38,360 bases of DNA, from the IMG/VR virus record IMGVR_UViG_3300028809_000522, positions 1 through 38,360 of that record, one strand, 5' to 3'. The notes beneath the pieces were generated by a model. That model did no database searches. It worked only from the letters and a program-made list of their open reading frames with translations, and was not told the origin of the DNA. Positions 27,681 through 35,905 of the stretch are shown here, in pieces. The DNA is from a virus. The stretch's first letter is position 1, and every line of letters begins with the position of its first letter. Made by a program: the position numbers and the translations under genes.

Positions 27681-30600
27681 CTTCCTCGCCAGCTCGATCT
27701 GCCGACGCCGCACCGCCGCCACCTGGTCGGCGGTCGGCTCGGCCACCTTCACCTTCCGCCCGTTCCGCAGGGCCTCGCCGCGGGCCTGGCGGCTCAGTTC
27801 GGCCATCTGCCGGGACGCGTTCTCGAACTTCGTCAACTCCGCCGGCTGGCGGCCGCCGCGCCGCTTCGCGTCCTCGGCCTCGGCCCGCAACTCTTCCAGC
27901 CGGGCGTAAAACTCGTCCACGCTCCGCCGGGCGTTCCGCACCTCGGTGAACGGCGTGACCCCGAACCCGCCGGCCCCGAGCTGCTTCGCCGCGTAGGGGA
28001 GTTGGTACTCCGTCAGCTTCCGCGACCGCGACGCGTCCGCCTCACTCTTCGGGACGATCGGCGAACCCTGCCAGTTCTCGTTGCCCTGGAGGTCCCACAG
28101 GATCTGGCCGAACGGCGTGATCGGCACCGGCGGCGTGTTCGACTCCAGCGACCGGGCCAGGTAGCCGCGGACGTCCGGGTTCTTCGCCGCGACCGAGTCC
28201 AGCAGGAGCGGCACCAGGCCGCCGCCGGCCACGTCGAGGCCGCGGGGGGCCGGGAACCGACGCAGGCCCGCGGGCGTGTTGACCACGAAATTTTCGTACC
28301 GGTCGTTCGCCTTCAGCTCCTGGTACCAGTCCTCTTCACTCACGGCCAGCCAGTGGATCGTCCGGGCCACGATGAGGGCCGCCAGCGCGTAGGACGCCCC
28401 CTTCGGGTTGTCCCGCCAGTTGCGGATCGCCTTCGCGAACCCCGCCACCGCCGGCCCGAAGAAGGGTTGGATCTTGTTCAGTTGCCGCGTGACGGACCCC
28501 TGCCGGCCGAACGGCGTCGTCACCTCGTGGGCCGCGTGCTTCGCCTCGGCCAGGAGGTCGAGCGGCACCGGATCGACGTACTGCTCGCCCGCCCTCGCCT
28601 TCGCCTCCGCCGCCGCGAACGACTCCCTCAGCTCGGCCTCGCTCTTGCCCGTCACCTGCTTCAGCCGCGTCACCCACTCGACGTAACGCGGCGCCAGCTC
28701 GCCGGCCCCGGCCAGGTTCAGGACGTCGCCGGCCACGCCCCAGACCGAGTGGACCGTCCGGGCCAGCCGCGACCGCTCGGCCTTCCGCTGCCGCGTGTAC
28801 GCCGTGTCCGGCCGGTCGGGGCGGAACTCGTTGAACTGCCGCAAATCCTCGCCGCGGTCCCGGACGAAGGCCTCCAGCAGCGGGTCGCCCGACTCCCGCC
28901 CGCGGAGCCGGTTGTAGTAGTACGAGTACAGGTCCCGGTAGGCGCCCCAGATCGTGGACGGGTTCGCCGACGTCCGGTCGATCGTGTTCGCCCAGAACTG
29001 GTACACGTCCCGCGGGATGTTCCGCACCTGGAAGCCCAGCGACAAGGTCGAGAACGCCTTCCTCGCCCCCGTGCTCATCAGCTTGAGCGGCTGGACGCCC
29101 ATGACCTTCATCTCCGCCACGCCGCGGACGAGCCTCGCCATCTGGTGGGCGTCCACCGTCTGGTCCGTCAGCAGGTCGAACAACGCCCGGTTGCGCACCC
29201 GCACGTTGGTCAGTTCGCCGCCCGGCCCGGCCCACCACACGGTGTTCGCCTTGCCGTCCTGCCACGGCACCGTCGTCGCCAGCGGCACGCCGCGGCCCGC
29301 CTCCACGTCCGCCAGGGCCTGGTCGAGCTGCGCCCCCGACAGGTTGAACACGTCGAGCGCCCGCTTCGCGATGTCCTGGGCCTCCTTCGTCGGGACGGTC
29401 TCGCCGAACAGGGCGAAGTCCGCCATGCCCGGCTCCTTCAGCAGCTTCATCACCGCGTTCATGCGGATCTGCTTCGCCAGCATCCCGGCCACCAGCTTGA
29501 CCCGCTTGTGGTAGCTGACCATCGGGCTGACGATCTGCTCGGCCGAGTGGCCCTCGCGGGCCTGCAACAGCTTCGGGCTGTCCTTCTCCGCCACGCGGGT
29601 GTGCGGGACGTACATCGGCCGCCGCTGCTCGAGCGCGTCCACCGTCCCCGGCTTCAGGTAGTGGACCTCTGCACTCTCCAGCACGCGGAGGGTGTCGTTG
29701 AACGCCTTCGTCAGCCGCTTCGCCGCCGCCTCGTACCGGTCGCGCTTCGCCGGGTCCGCGTTCACGGAATCGACCACGGCCTGGTACTGCGACCGCTGCC
29801 ACTCCGGCACGGGCGTCTGCCCCATCTCGAAGTCCGCCAGGACCGACCGCGCCACCGCGTAGGTGTCGAACTCGCTCGCCGCCCCGTCCCGCGACGCCAG
29901 GTCCGCCGGGAGGAGGCCGTCGAGGATCTGCGCCTCGCTCTGCCCGATCCGCACCTTCCGCCCCGACTGGATCGTCCACGCCCCGTCACGCAGGAACTCG
30001 CCCGCGATCGACGGCTCGCTCCCCATGAGGTGTTCGAGGATCACGCTCGGCCGCCGGCCCGGCGGCAGCTTCTTGCCGTTCTTCGCCTCGTAGTGGGCCT
30101 CCGCCCGGCGGATCACCGCCAGGTCGTCCACCACGTCGTCGGCCACGCGGCTCGCCACCGACTCGCGGAACTCCGCCAGGGCCTCGCCGCGAGTCAACTC
30201 CGGCCCGGCCGCCCGCCCCGTCTCGCTCACGAGGCCCGCCGCCTTCCGCTCCGGCGACTGCTCGTTGTACCGCCGCCACATGTCCCGCAGCCGGTCGGCC
30301 CGCGCGGTCAGGGCCTGGTCGCCCAGCCACTTCTCCGCGTAATCGCTCGCCGCCTGCTTGTCCGGCGTCAGGTTCGTGAGCTGGTCCGTCGTCCGCAGCC
30401 GGAACCACTCCGCGAAGCCCTCGCTCATCTTCAGCCGACTCATCCGCCGGCCCGGCTCGTAATCGAACGCCGCCAGGCCCCGGGCGACTTCCTTGGGGAG
30501 TCTCGCCGGGTTCGTCTCGAAGCTCCCCTGCCGGAGGATGTGCTCGGCCACCTCGTGGGCCGCCAGGCCGACCGACCCGACGCCCATCGTCCCCGTCTCG

Positions 30601-33600
30601 ATGCCCTGCTCACGCGCCCGGTAGCGGGCGCGGTCGCCCACGCTCCGCGTGACGTACTCCGGCACGCCGAACAGACGCCTCGCCGTCTCGGTGATCGAGA
30701 ACGGCGACGGCCCGGCCTTCCCCCCGCCGCCGCCCTCCGCCTGGTCGGCCGAGGGGCCGTACACGGTCATACCGAACATCGACTGGCCCGGGTCGTCGTC
30801 TTCGCCGAGGTCCTTCGCGATGTCCTTCTCGGACCGACCCTTCGCCCGCTCGGCCCGGCGGAAGGCGTCGGCGTTCGACTCCTCGTAAAAGAACGTCCAG
30901 TCGTCCCTGACGAAGTAGCCGTCCGCGTCGCTGACCGGCTGCGGCTTGCGCACCCGCCACTTCGACCCGGCGTTATAGTTGCCAGCACTCACGGCGATCT
31001 CTTCCTTCGCCGCCGCGACCGTGGGGGCGTCGGCGACGTACTGCCATCGACCGTCGCCGTAGACGTCCACCCACAGCCCGGCGTCGATCGGCTCGTCGTC
31101 GCGGACCTTAACCCTCCTCTCTCCGCCCTCCGCCCGGTCGGCCGAGGGACCCCACGGGATCTCCTCCTCGCCCTCCTTGTTCAGGAGCCGCTCGTCCTCC
31201 TCCAACTGGCGACGCGCCTTCTGGTTCGCCAACTCCTGGCCGAAGTTCTTCCGCGCCTCCCTCTCCGCCCGCTCCCACCCCCAGTCCGGGTTCTGCTTCT
31301 GGTACTTCTCCACCAACTCGCCGAGGAACCGCTCGCGCATTTCCCGCTCGTACACGACGTCCATCCACCGGCCCTCTTCGACCAACTTGTGCTCCTGCAT
31401 CGCGTCCAGGAGCGTGTTCCAGTACGGCTCCTCGATCAGGCCCCGGTCGGCGTAGGCCTGCGCCACCTCGTCGTAGGCCGCCTTCCCCTTCGTCCCGTCC
31501 TTCGCCCGGAACAGCCAGCCCATGCCGTTCTCGATCAGGTCCCCGTACTCGGCCTTGCCCAGGTTCCGCTTGAAGTAGTCCGGGTCCAGCCCGTCCCACT
31601 GGACCTTGATGTCCTCGCCGATCGTCACCGCCCCGGCCTCGCGGCGAATCCGCTCCTCGAAGGCGAAGTCGCTCTCGCCCTGCTTCTTCTGGAGCGGGTC
31701 GTCCACCTTCGACGCCCGCGCGTTCGCCGCCGCCGCCTGGCGGTTCTTCTTCGTCCGCTCGGCCCGCGCCTCGTACTCCTGCCTCAGCTTCTCCGGATCG
31801 GCCCCCAGCAGAGACCCGTCCGCGCTCGACTCGCTCCCCGGCTCGACGTCCACCGGCAGCGTCGCCTCCGCCGCCGGCTTCGCCGCGGGCTTCTTCCTGG
31901 CGCCCGGCTTCTTCTTCGGGGCGGCCGGCTCCTTCGGCTTTTCCAGCTTGCCCTCGCCCTTCGCCAGCCCCTCCAGGGCCTTCAGCGTCATCGCCGGGTC
32001 CTGGCCCGGCACCAGATCCTCCAGGGCCTTCAGCAGGGCCTGCGCCTCCGGCGAGTCCGGACCCGGCACCGGCTTCTTCGCCCCCGGCTTCTTCTTGGCC
32101 GCCGCGATCTCCGCCTTGACCTTCTCCTTCTCCGCCTTCGCCGCGGCCCGCTCCGCCGCGGCCCGGTCCTTCTCCGCCTGCTTCGACGCCCGCTCGGCCT
32201 GCTCCGCCAGGTCCCGCTCCGCCGCCTCCCGGGCCTTCACGCCGGGCGGCACGGTGACGCCCGGCAGTCGGGACGGCGGCCTCTGCGACCGCTCGCCCCT
32301 GCCGGGCGCCGGCTCGCCCTCGCCGCGGGCCGCTACTCCAGGGGGGAGTTGTCGCGAATCGGGATCTTGCCCGCGAGGTGCTTCCGCCCCTTCGCGACCA
32401 ACGTCTGCTGCGTCAGCAATCGCAGCTTCGCGTGCAGCCGCCTTTGCAGCACTTCGTGCAAGCGACTCTCGGCCGAGCTGGTCGGCTTCGGCAACGATCC
32501 TTTGGGCTTCCGCTTCGGCATCGTCGTACTCCTTCTGGGCTTTGGCGAGCGACCTCTCGGCCTCCGCCAACTCTTCGGGGGTGGGGCGGTACTCCTCCAG
32601 CCGGGCGCGCCAGAGCTTCTCCAGTTCCGCCGTGCCGCGGTTCCGGCCGTCCTGCGACAGCCACGCGTGGCGGACCGTGTCCTCGAACACCGACCGGTCG
32701 CGGCCGGTGATCCTGGCCAACTCGTCGATCAGGGGGGTGAACCGCTCGCGGACGCCGCTCGGCAGTCGGGCGTAGGTCGTCCGCTCGAACAGTGCGTTCA
32801 ACTCCCGCTCCGGGCCGGTCACCTGCTCGGCCTTCATCTGCTCCCGGGAGCCGGGCCGGCGCAGCGCCTCCCGCGTCTCCCTCGGGATCGGCCGGTTCTC
32901 CGCCACCGGCGCGTCGCCGTACCGGGCCGACTGCGTACCCTGGTCCGTCCCGCCCACCGGCCGCGGGGCCTCCGACTGCGCAGCCGGGATCGACTCCGCC
33001 GGCTTCGCGGCCGGCGCGTCGTCGGACAGGAGCCGCACCGGCTCCAGGCCCGCCTCCGCCCGGATCTGGTTGTGGTACTCGATCCACTCCGCCATCTCGC
33101 GGAACTCGGGCGACTCCGACGAACCCTTGTACCGGACCGACCGCAGTGCCGGGTTCATGTACATGGGCTGCTGACTGCCGAGGCCCGTCTCCTTCAGCCG
33201 CGCCTCCGGGAAGTCGCCCTCGCCGATCTTCGCGGCGTCGAACTCGATCTGGAACTGGCCCTCCTTCAGGTAGCCGTCGTTCTGGGCCTTCGAGTTCGAG
33301 AACCACAGATTCGCGTACTGCTTGTCCTTGAACAACTCCCGCTTGGTCGCCTCCAGGTTGTTCCCGGCCGCGTTCGCGTCCTTGGAGTCCGGCACCCGGT
33401 ACAGGTTGTTCTCGCCCTGCGTAAAGTCTGCCGGTTGTGCGGGCGCGTCCGCCGGCCCGCCAGGGGCCACAGGAGCGTCCACAGGCGGCGCGACCGCGTC
33501 GGCGGCCGGAACTGCGTCCGCGGGGGGGATCGCCTCTCCTGGGGCCTCTGCGGGCTTCGCCGCCAGCTTCTCGCGGACCGCGGCCTGCAACCGGGCCACC

Positions 33601-35864
33601 ACCGTGGGCGACTTCCCGATGTTGTTGAGGATTGTGCCGATTTTGGCGCGGGTGTTGATCCCGAACGACTTCGCGATCCGCTTGATCTCCGCCTCGCCCA
33701 GGACCTGCACCGGGTCCGGTGGGGCAACCGGGTCAACCGGGGCGGGCGTCACGGTGTCGCCCGCGGCGCCGGCCGGCTTCTCGCCCGCCCTGTACTTCGC
33801 GATCCCCTCCTCGCGGACCCTGCTGTACTCGGCCCGCGCGACGCCGATCGCGTCCGCCTCCGATTTGCCGTCCTGGAACCTGGCCTTCGTGTAGGCCCGC
33901 TGGTAGGCGTCGTTCATGGCCGTCACGATCGGGGACCAGGCCTCACGCGGGATGTCCGACGCGTCGCCCGGCTGAGCCTTCCGCCCGCGGACTTCCGTGA
34001 TCCGGCTCCCGGGGTGGTTGCCGCGGTAGCCTTCGAGTCCGTCCTTCGCCAGCGACTCCGACTTGCCCCACAGTTCCAGTGGGTTGCGGCCCACCTCCGG
34101 CGTCGTCGTGAACGGGAATCGGCCGTCGATGCCACGCTCGCCCGACTTGGGGTTGATGCTCGTCAGCAGGACCTCGCCGTTCGCCACGACCACCCGCTTG
34201 CCCTGTGCGCTCAGCCCCTGCCACATGCCCACCGCCTGGGCGTGCTCCGGGGACAGGAACAGGGTGCGGTCCGACTTCTCCTTTAGGCCCGAGTCCGGGT
34301 CGCCGCCCCTCGCCGCCTTCGTCCGCTGCGTCCGGCCGCCGTCCATCGTGTACGTCGAACCCCGCTCCGTCGTGAACCCCTCGCCGCCTTCCACCACTTC
34401 GGCGGGCTTCGCCGGCTCGGCCGGCTTCTCCGCCGAGGGCCGGCTCTTGCCCCGCCCGTCGCCGGGGTCCGGGATCGACTCCGTCAGCGCGTCCACGAAC
34501 TTCCGCACCGCCGGGTCCTTGACGTGCGAGAACATCGCCCGCGCCTCGCCGCGGGTCAGGTCCGGCTTCTCCGCCATCGCCTTCTGCAACCGGCCGAGGA
34601 TCTGCTCGCCGTACTTCCCGGCCACCCGCTCCAGCGTCGCCTGCCGCTCGCCCCGGGCCTCCAAGAAGGTGTTGACGTAATCGCTGTACTCCTTCTGGAC
34701 CCGCTTCGCCCCCGCCACGCCGTCGTGCAAACCCGCGAACAGCGAGAACGTCACCGCCTGGCTCGCCGCGTTCCGCAGCGCCGCCGGGACGTCCCGCTCC
34801 TGGTCGATGCCGATCAACTGGCCGAGGACGCCGTATCGCGTGTTCGTCTTGTACCCCTCCGCCAGGACCTGGTCGGCCAGGCCCGCCCACACGTCCAGCG
34901 TCGCCTGCTCGCCCACGCCGATCGCGCCCTTCGCCCCCACCCGACCGGCCAGCGTCCGGACGTTGTTCCCCACGGCCTGCATGTGCCCGAGGATCGCCAT
35001 GTTCGCGTAGGCGTAGCCGAGGGCGGTCGGGAAGCCCCGCGGGTCCGAGGGGTCGCGGCCCGCCGCCATGTTGTTCTGGGCCGCGTGCTCCAAATACATC
35101 GACGGGACCATCGGCGTCAGAACCGCCATCCGCCCCGCGTGCGACGCCAGGCCGCCGGCCCGCGCGAGGAGGCCCGGGTTCTTCGCCGCCGCCAGCGGGA
35201 CGCGGGCGAGTTGCGCCGTGTACGCGTTGAGCATCGGGGCCGGGATCAGGCTCGCCGCCTGGGCCGCCCGGCCGCCGCGGGCCAGCCACGCCGCACCCTG
35301 AAGGACCTTGCCCGCCCCGGCGAACTCGCCCACGAACGCGGGGGCCTGGGCCAGGGCCTTGTTGATCGACCCGCCCAGCGTCTGACCCTGCCGCGCGTCG
35401 TTCTCCTGCTGACGCTCGTAGCGCGCGATCGTCGCCGCGTCCTCTTTGGTCGCCCGCCCCTCGCGGAACCGCTTCATGGCTTCCGAGGCCGACTCGTGCT
35501 CGCCGTGCCGGACGCCCTGGCTCGCGAGCGGAATCGCGTTGCGGGCGACGAACCGGCCGAAGTTCCGGACGTTGATCGCCTCCATCTCGCCCGTGGTCGC
35601 CAGCCGCCGCTGCTCCTCGCGGAGCTGGTAGGCCTGCCGGTACTGGGCCGGGTCGATGTTCCGCTGCCGCAGGATGTCCGCGGTCTCGGTCCACGGACGC
35701 CCCGTCTCGGCGCCGGCCCGCACCGCCCGGTCCCCGTACTCGTCGTCGTCCACGATCTTGTCGGCGGAGTCGCGGAGGACGTCCGCGAAGGAGGTGCTTT
35801 CAACGGAAGATCCGCCGGAGGAGACCCCGGCGGACCGTGCGAAGAGATCCACGATGTCGGCCAT
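27666..35864 (-). CDS. Giant polyvalent virion protein, 2732 aa
   Basis: ATG 35864, with AGGAG 9 nt upstream, is the start; longer in-frame sequence is the shadow of the preceding gene. Residues 100-420 are helical with hydrophobic runs. The middle has Ala/Lys/Pro-rich linkers and helical blocks. Around 1765-1820, HEVAEHIL with SEGFAEWFR about 50 residues on recalls the metallopeptidases in phage polyvalent proteins, but histidine spacing is not HExxH. The C-terminal 500 residues match the polyvalent-associated LPD38 type (TPFGRQGSVTRQLNKIQPFF, then RYENFVVNTPAGLRRF). These proteins are packaged and ejected with the DNA. Two palindromic repeats and a nested gene lie inside. Confidence 0.82.
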   Translation of the reverse strand: MADIVDLFARSAGVSSGGSSVESTSFADVLRDSADKIVDDDEYGDRAVRAGAETGRPWTETADILRQRNIDPAQYRQAYQLREEQRRLATTGEMEAINVRNFGRFVARNAIPLASQGVRHGEHESASEAMKRFREGRATKEDAATIARYERQQENDARQGQTLGGSINKALAQAPAFVGEFAGAGKVLQGAAWLARGGRAAQAASLIPAPMLNAYTAQLARVPLAAAKNPGLLARAGGLASHAGRMAVLTPMVPSMYLEHAAQNNMAAGRDPSDPRGFPTALGYAYANMAILGHMQAVGNNVRTLAGRVGAKGAIGVGEQATLDVWAGLADQVLAEGYKTNTRYGVLGQLIGIDQERDVPAALRNAASQAVTFSLFAGLHDGVAGAKRVQKEYSDYVNTFLEARGERQATLERVAGKYGEQILGRLQKAMAEKPDLTRGEARAMFSHVKDPAVRKFVDALTESIPDPGDGRGKSRPSAEKPAEPAKPAEVVEGGEGFTTERGSTYTMDGGRTQRTKAARGGDPDSGLKEKSDRTLFLSPEHAQAVGMWQGLSAQGKRVVVANGEVLLTSINPKSGERGIDGRFPFTTTPEVGRNPLELWGKSESLAKDGLEGYRGNHPGSRITEVRGRKAQPGDASDIPREAWSPIVTAMNDAYQRAYTKARFQDGKSEADAIGVARAEYSRVREEGIAKYRAGEKPAGAAGDTVTPAPVDPVAPPDPVQVLGEAEIKRIAKSFGINTRAKIGTILNNIGKSPTVVARLQAAVREKLAAKPAEAPGEAIPPADAVPAADAVAPPVDAPVAPGGPADAPAQPADFTQGENNLYRVPDSKDANAAGNNLEATKRELFKDKQYANLWFSNSKAQNDGYLKEGQFQIEFDAAKIGEGDFPEARLKETGLGSQQPMYMNPALRSVRYKGSSESPEFREMAEWIEYHNQIRAEAGLEPVRLLSDDAPAAKPAESIPAAQSEAPRPVGGTDQGTQSARYGDAPVAENRPIPRETREALRRPGSREQMKAEQVTGPERELNALFERTTYARLPSGVRERFTPLIDELARITGRDRSVFEDTVRHAWLSQDGRNRGTAELEKLWRARLEEYRPTPEELAEAERSLAKAQKEYDDAEAEAQRIVAEADQLGRESLARSAAKAAAREAAIADAADVGREGAEAPRGQDPDSRQLPPGVAARGEGEPAPGRGERSQRPPSRLPGVTVPPGVKAREAAERDLAEQAERASKQAEKDRAAAERAAAKAEKEKVKAEIAAAKKKPGAKKPVPGPDSPEAQALLKALEDLVPGQDPAMTLKALEGLAKGEGKLEKPKEPAAPKKKPGARKKPAAKPAAEATLPVDVEPGSESSADGSLLGADPEKLRQEYEARAERTKKNRQAAAANARASKVDDPLQKKQGESDFAFEERIRREAGAVTIGEDIKVQWDGLDPDYFKRNLGKAEYGDLIENGMGWLFRAKDGTKGKAAYDEVAQAYADRGLIEEPYWNTLLDAMQEHKLVEEGRWMDVVYEREMRERFLGELVEKYQKQNPDWGWERAEREARKNFGQELANQKARRQLEEDERLLNKEGEEEIPWGPSADRAEGGERRVKVRDDEPIDAGLWVDVYGDGRWQYVADAPTVAAAKEEIAVSAGNYNAGSKWRVRKPQPVSDADGYFVRDDWTFFYEESNADAFRRAERAKGRSEKDIAKDLGEDDDPGQSMFGMTVYGPSADQAEGGGGGKAGPSPFSITETARRLFGVPEYVTRSVGDRARYRAREQGIETGTMGVGSVGLAAHEVAEHILRQGSFETNPARLPKEVARGLAAFDYEPGRRMSRLKMSEGFAEWFRLRTTDQLTNLTPDKQAASDYAEKWLGDQALTARADRLRDMWRRYNEQSPERKAAGLVSETGRAAGPELTRGEALAEFRESVASRVADDVVDDLAVIRRAEAHYEAKNGKKLPPGRRPSVILEHLMGSEPSIAGEFLRDGAWTIQSGRKVRIGQSEAQILDGLLPADLASRDGAASEFDTYAVARSVLADFEMGQTPVPEWQRSQYQAVVDSVNADPAKRDRYEAAAKRLTKAFNDTLRVLESAEVHYLKPGTVDALEQRRPMYVPHTRVAEKDSPKLLQAREGHSAEQIVSPMVSYHKRVKLVAGMLAKQIRMNAVMKLLKEPGMADFALFGETVPTKEAQDIAKRALDVFNLSGAQLDQALADVEAGRGVPLATTVPWQDGKANTVWWAGPGGELTNVRVRNRALFDLLTDQTVDAHQMARLVRGVAEMKVMGVQPLKLMSTGARKAFSTLSLGFQVRNIPRDVYQFWANTIDRTSANPSTIWGAYRDLYSYYYNRLRGRESGDPLLEAFVRDRGEDLRQFNEFRPDRPDTAYTRQRKAERSRLARTVHSVWGVAGDVLNLAGAGELAPRYVEWVTRLKQVTGKSEAELRESFAAAEAKARAGEQYVDPVPLDLLAEAKHAAHEVTTPFGRQGSVTRQLNKIQPFFGPAVAGFAKAIRNWRDNPKGASYALAALIVARTIHWLAVSEEDWYQELKANDRYENFVVNTPAGLRRFPAPRGLDVAGGGLVPLLLDSVAAKNPDVRGYLARSLESNTPPVPITPFGQILWDLQGNENWQGSPIVPKSEADASRSRKLTEYQLPYAAKQLGAGGFGVTPFTEVRNARRSVDEFYARLEELRAEAEDAKRRGGRQPAELTKFENASRQMAELSRQARGEALRNGRKVKVAEPTADQVAAVRRRQIELARKLLGK
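30732..31148 (-). repeat. 24-bp direct repeat flanking a module in the polyvalent gene
   Basis: The 24-nt segment encoding PSADRAEGG (31125-31148) recurs with one mismatch at 30732-30755 as PSADQAEGG. The roughly 130-residue domain between them has a Trp/Tyr-rich pattern (WVDVYGDGRWQYVADAPT; WTFFYEESNADAFRRAER). The repeat may mark a module gained or duplicated by recombination. Confidence 0.45.
32244..32262. repeat. Palindromic repeat inside the polyvalent gene, copy A
   Basis: GGGCGGCACGGTGACGCCC with GCC/GGC flanks; one arm base changed. Read on the minus strand as PGVTVPPG in a linker region. Confidence 0.65.
32333..32521 (-). CDS. Nested overprinted gene inside the polyvalent gene, 62 aa
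   Basis: ATG 32521 has AAGGAG exactly 7 nt upstream. In this frame (+1 relative to the polyvalent frame) only about 7 of 62 codons end in A or T, whereas the polyvalent frame over the same bases has about 34 of 62; outside the stretch the polyvalent frame again ends almost always in G or C. Codon bias therefore switches frame over the gene. The product is basic (PKRKPKGSLPKP, then LHEVLQRRLHAKLRLLTQQT), with a helical core; it could bind nucleic acid. No family recognised. Confidence 0.65.
   Translation of the reverse strand: MPKRKPKGSLPKPTSSAESRLHEVLQRRLHAKLRLLTQQTLVAKGRKHLAGKIPIRDNSPLE
33744..33762. repeat. Palindromic repeat inside the polyvalent gene, copy B
   Basis: GGGCGTCACGGTGTCGCCC with GC flanks; a hybrid with one GTCAC arm and one GTGTC arm. 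Read on the minus strand as AGDTVTPA between two Pro-rich segments. Confidence 0.65.
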
Positions 35865-35892
35865 CTTCGGCTCCTGACTGGGTTCAGCCAGG

Positions 35893-35898
35893 ATTCTA
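35893..35898 (-). promoter_or_regulatory. Possible -10 element before the polyvalent gene
   Basis: On the minus strand TAGAAT lies 29 nt before the polyvalent start in the 41-nt gap, matching five of six bases of a sigma-70 -10. No -35 is seen at normal spacing. A target of the phage sigma factor is possible. Confidence 0.3.
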
Positions 35899-35905
35899 CC
35901 ACAGA

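Noticed and set aside
30537-30564. HEVAEH as a zinc-metallopeptidase HExxH motif
   Set aside because: The second His is at position 6, not 5, so it cannot be called an active zincin from sequence alone.
28002-34286. A 2094-codon open frame on the plus strand opposite the polyvalent gene, and similar long frames elsewhere (for example 1634-3697 and 4198-6498 plus)
   Set aside because: High GC removes stop codons from antisense frames. These are Arg/Leu/Pro-rich, lack ribosome sites and mirror well-supported genes.
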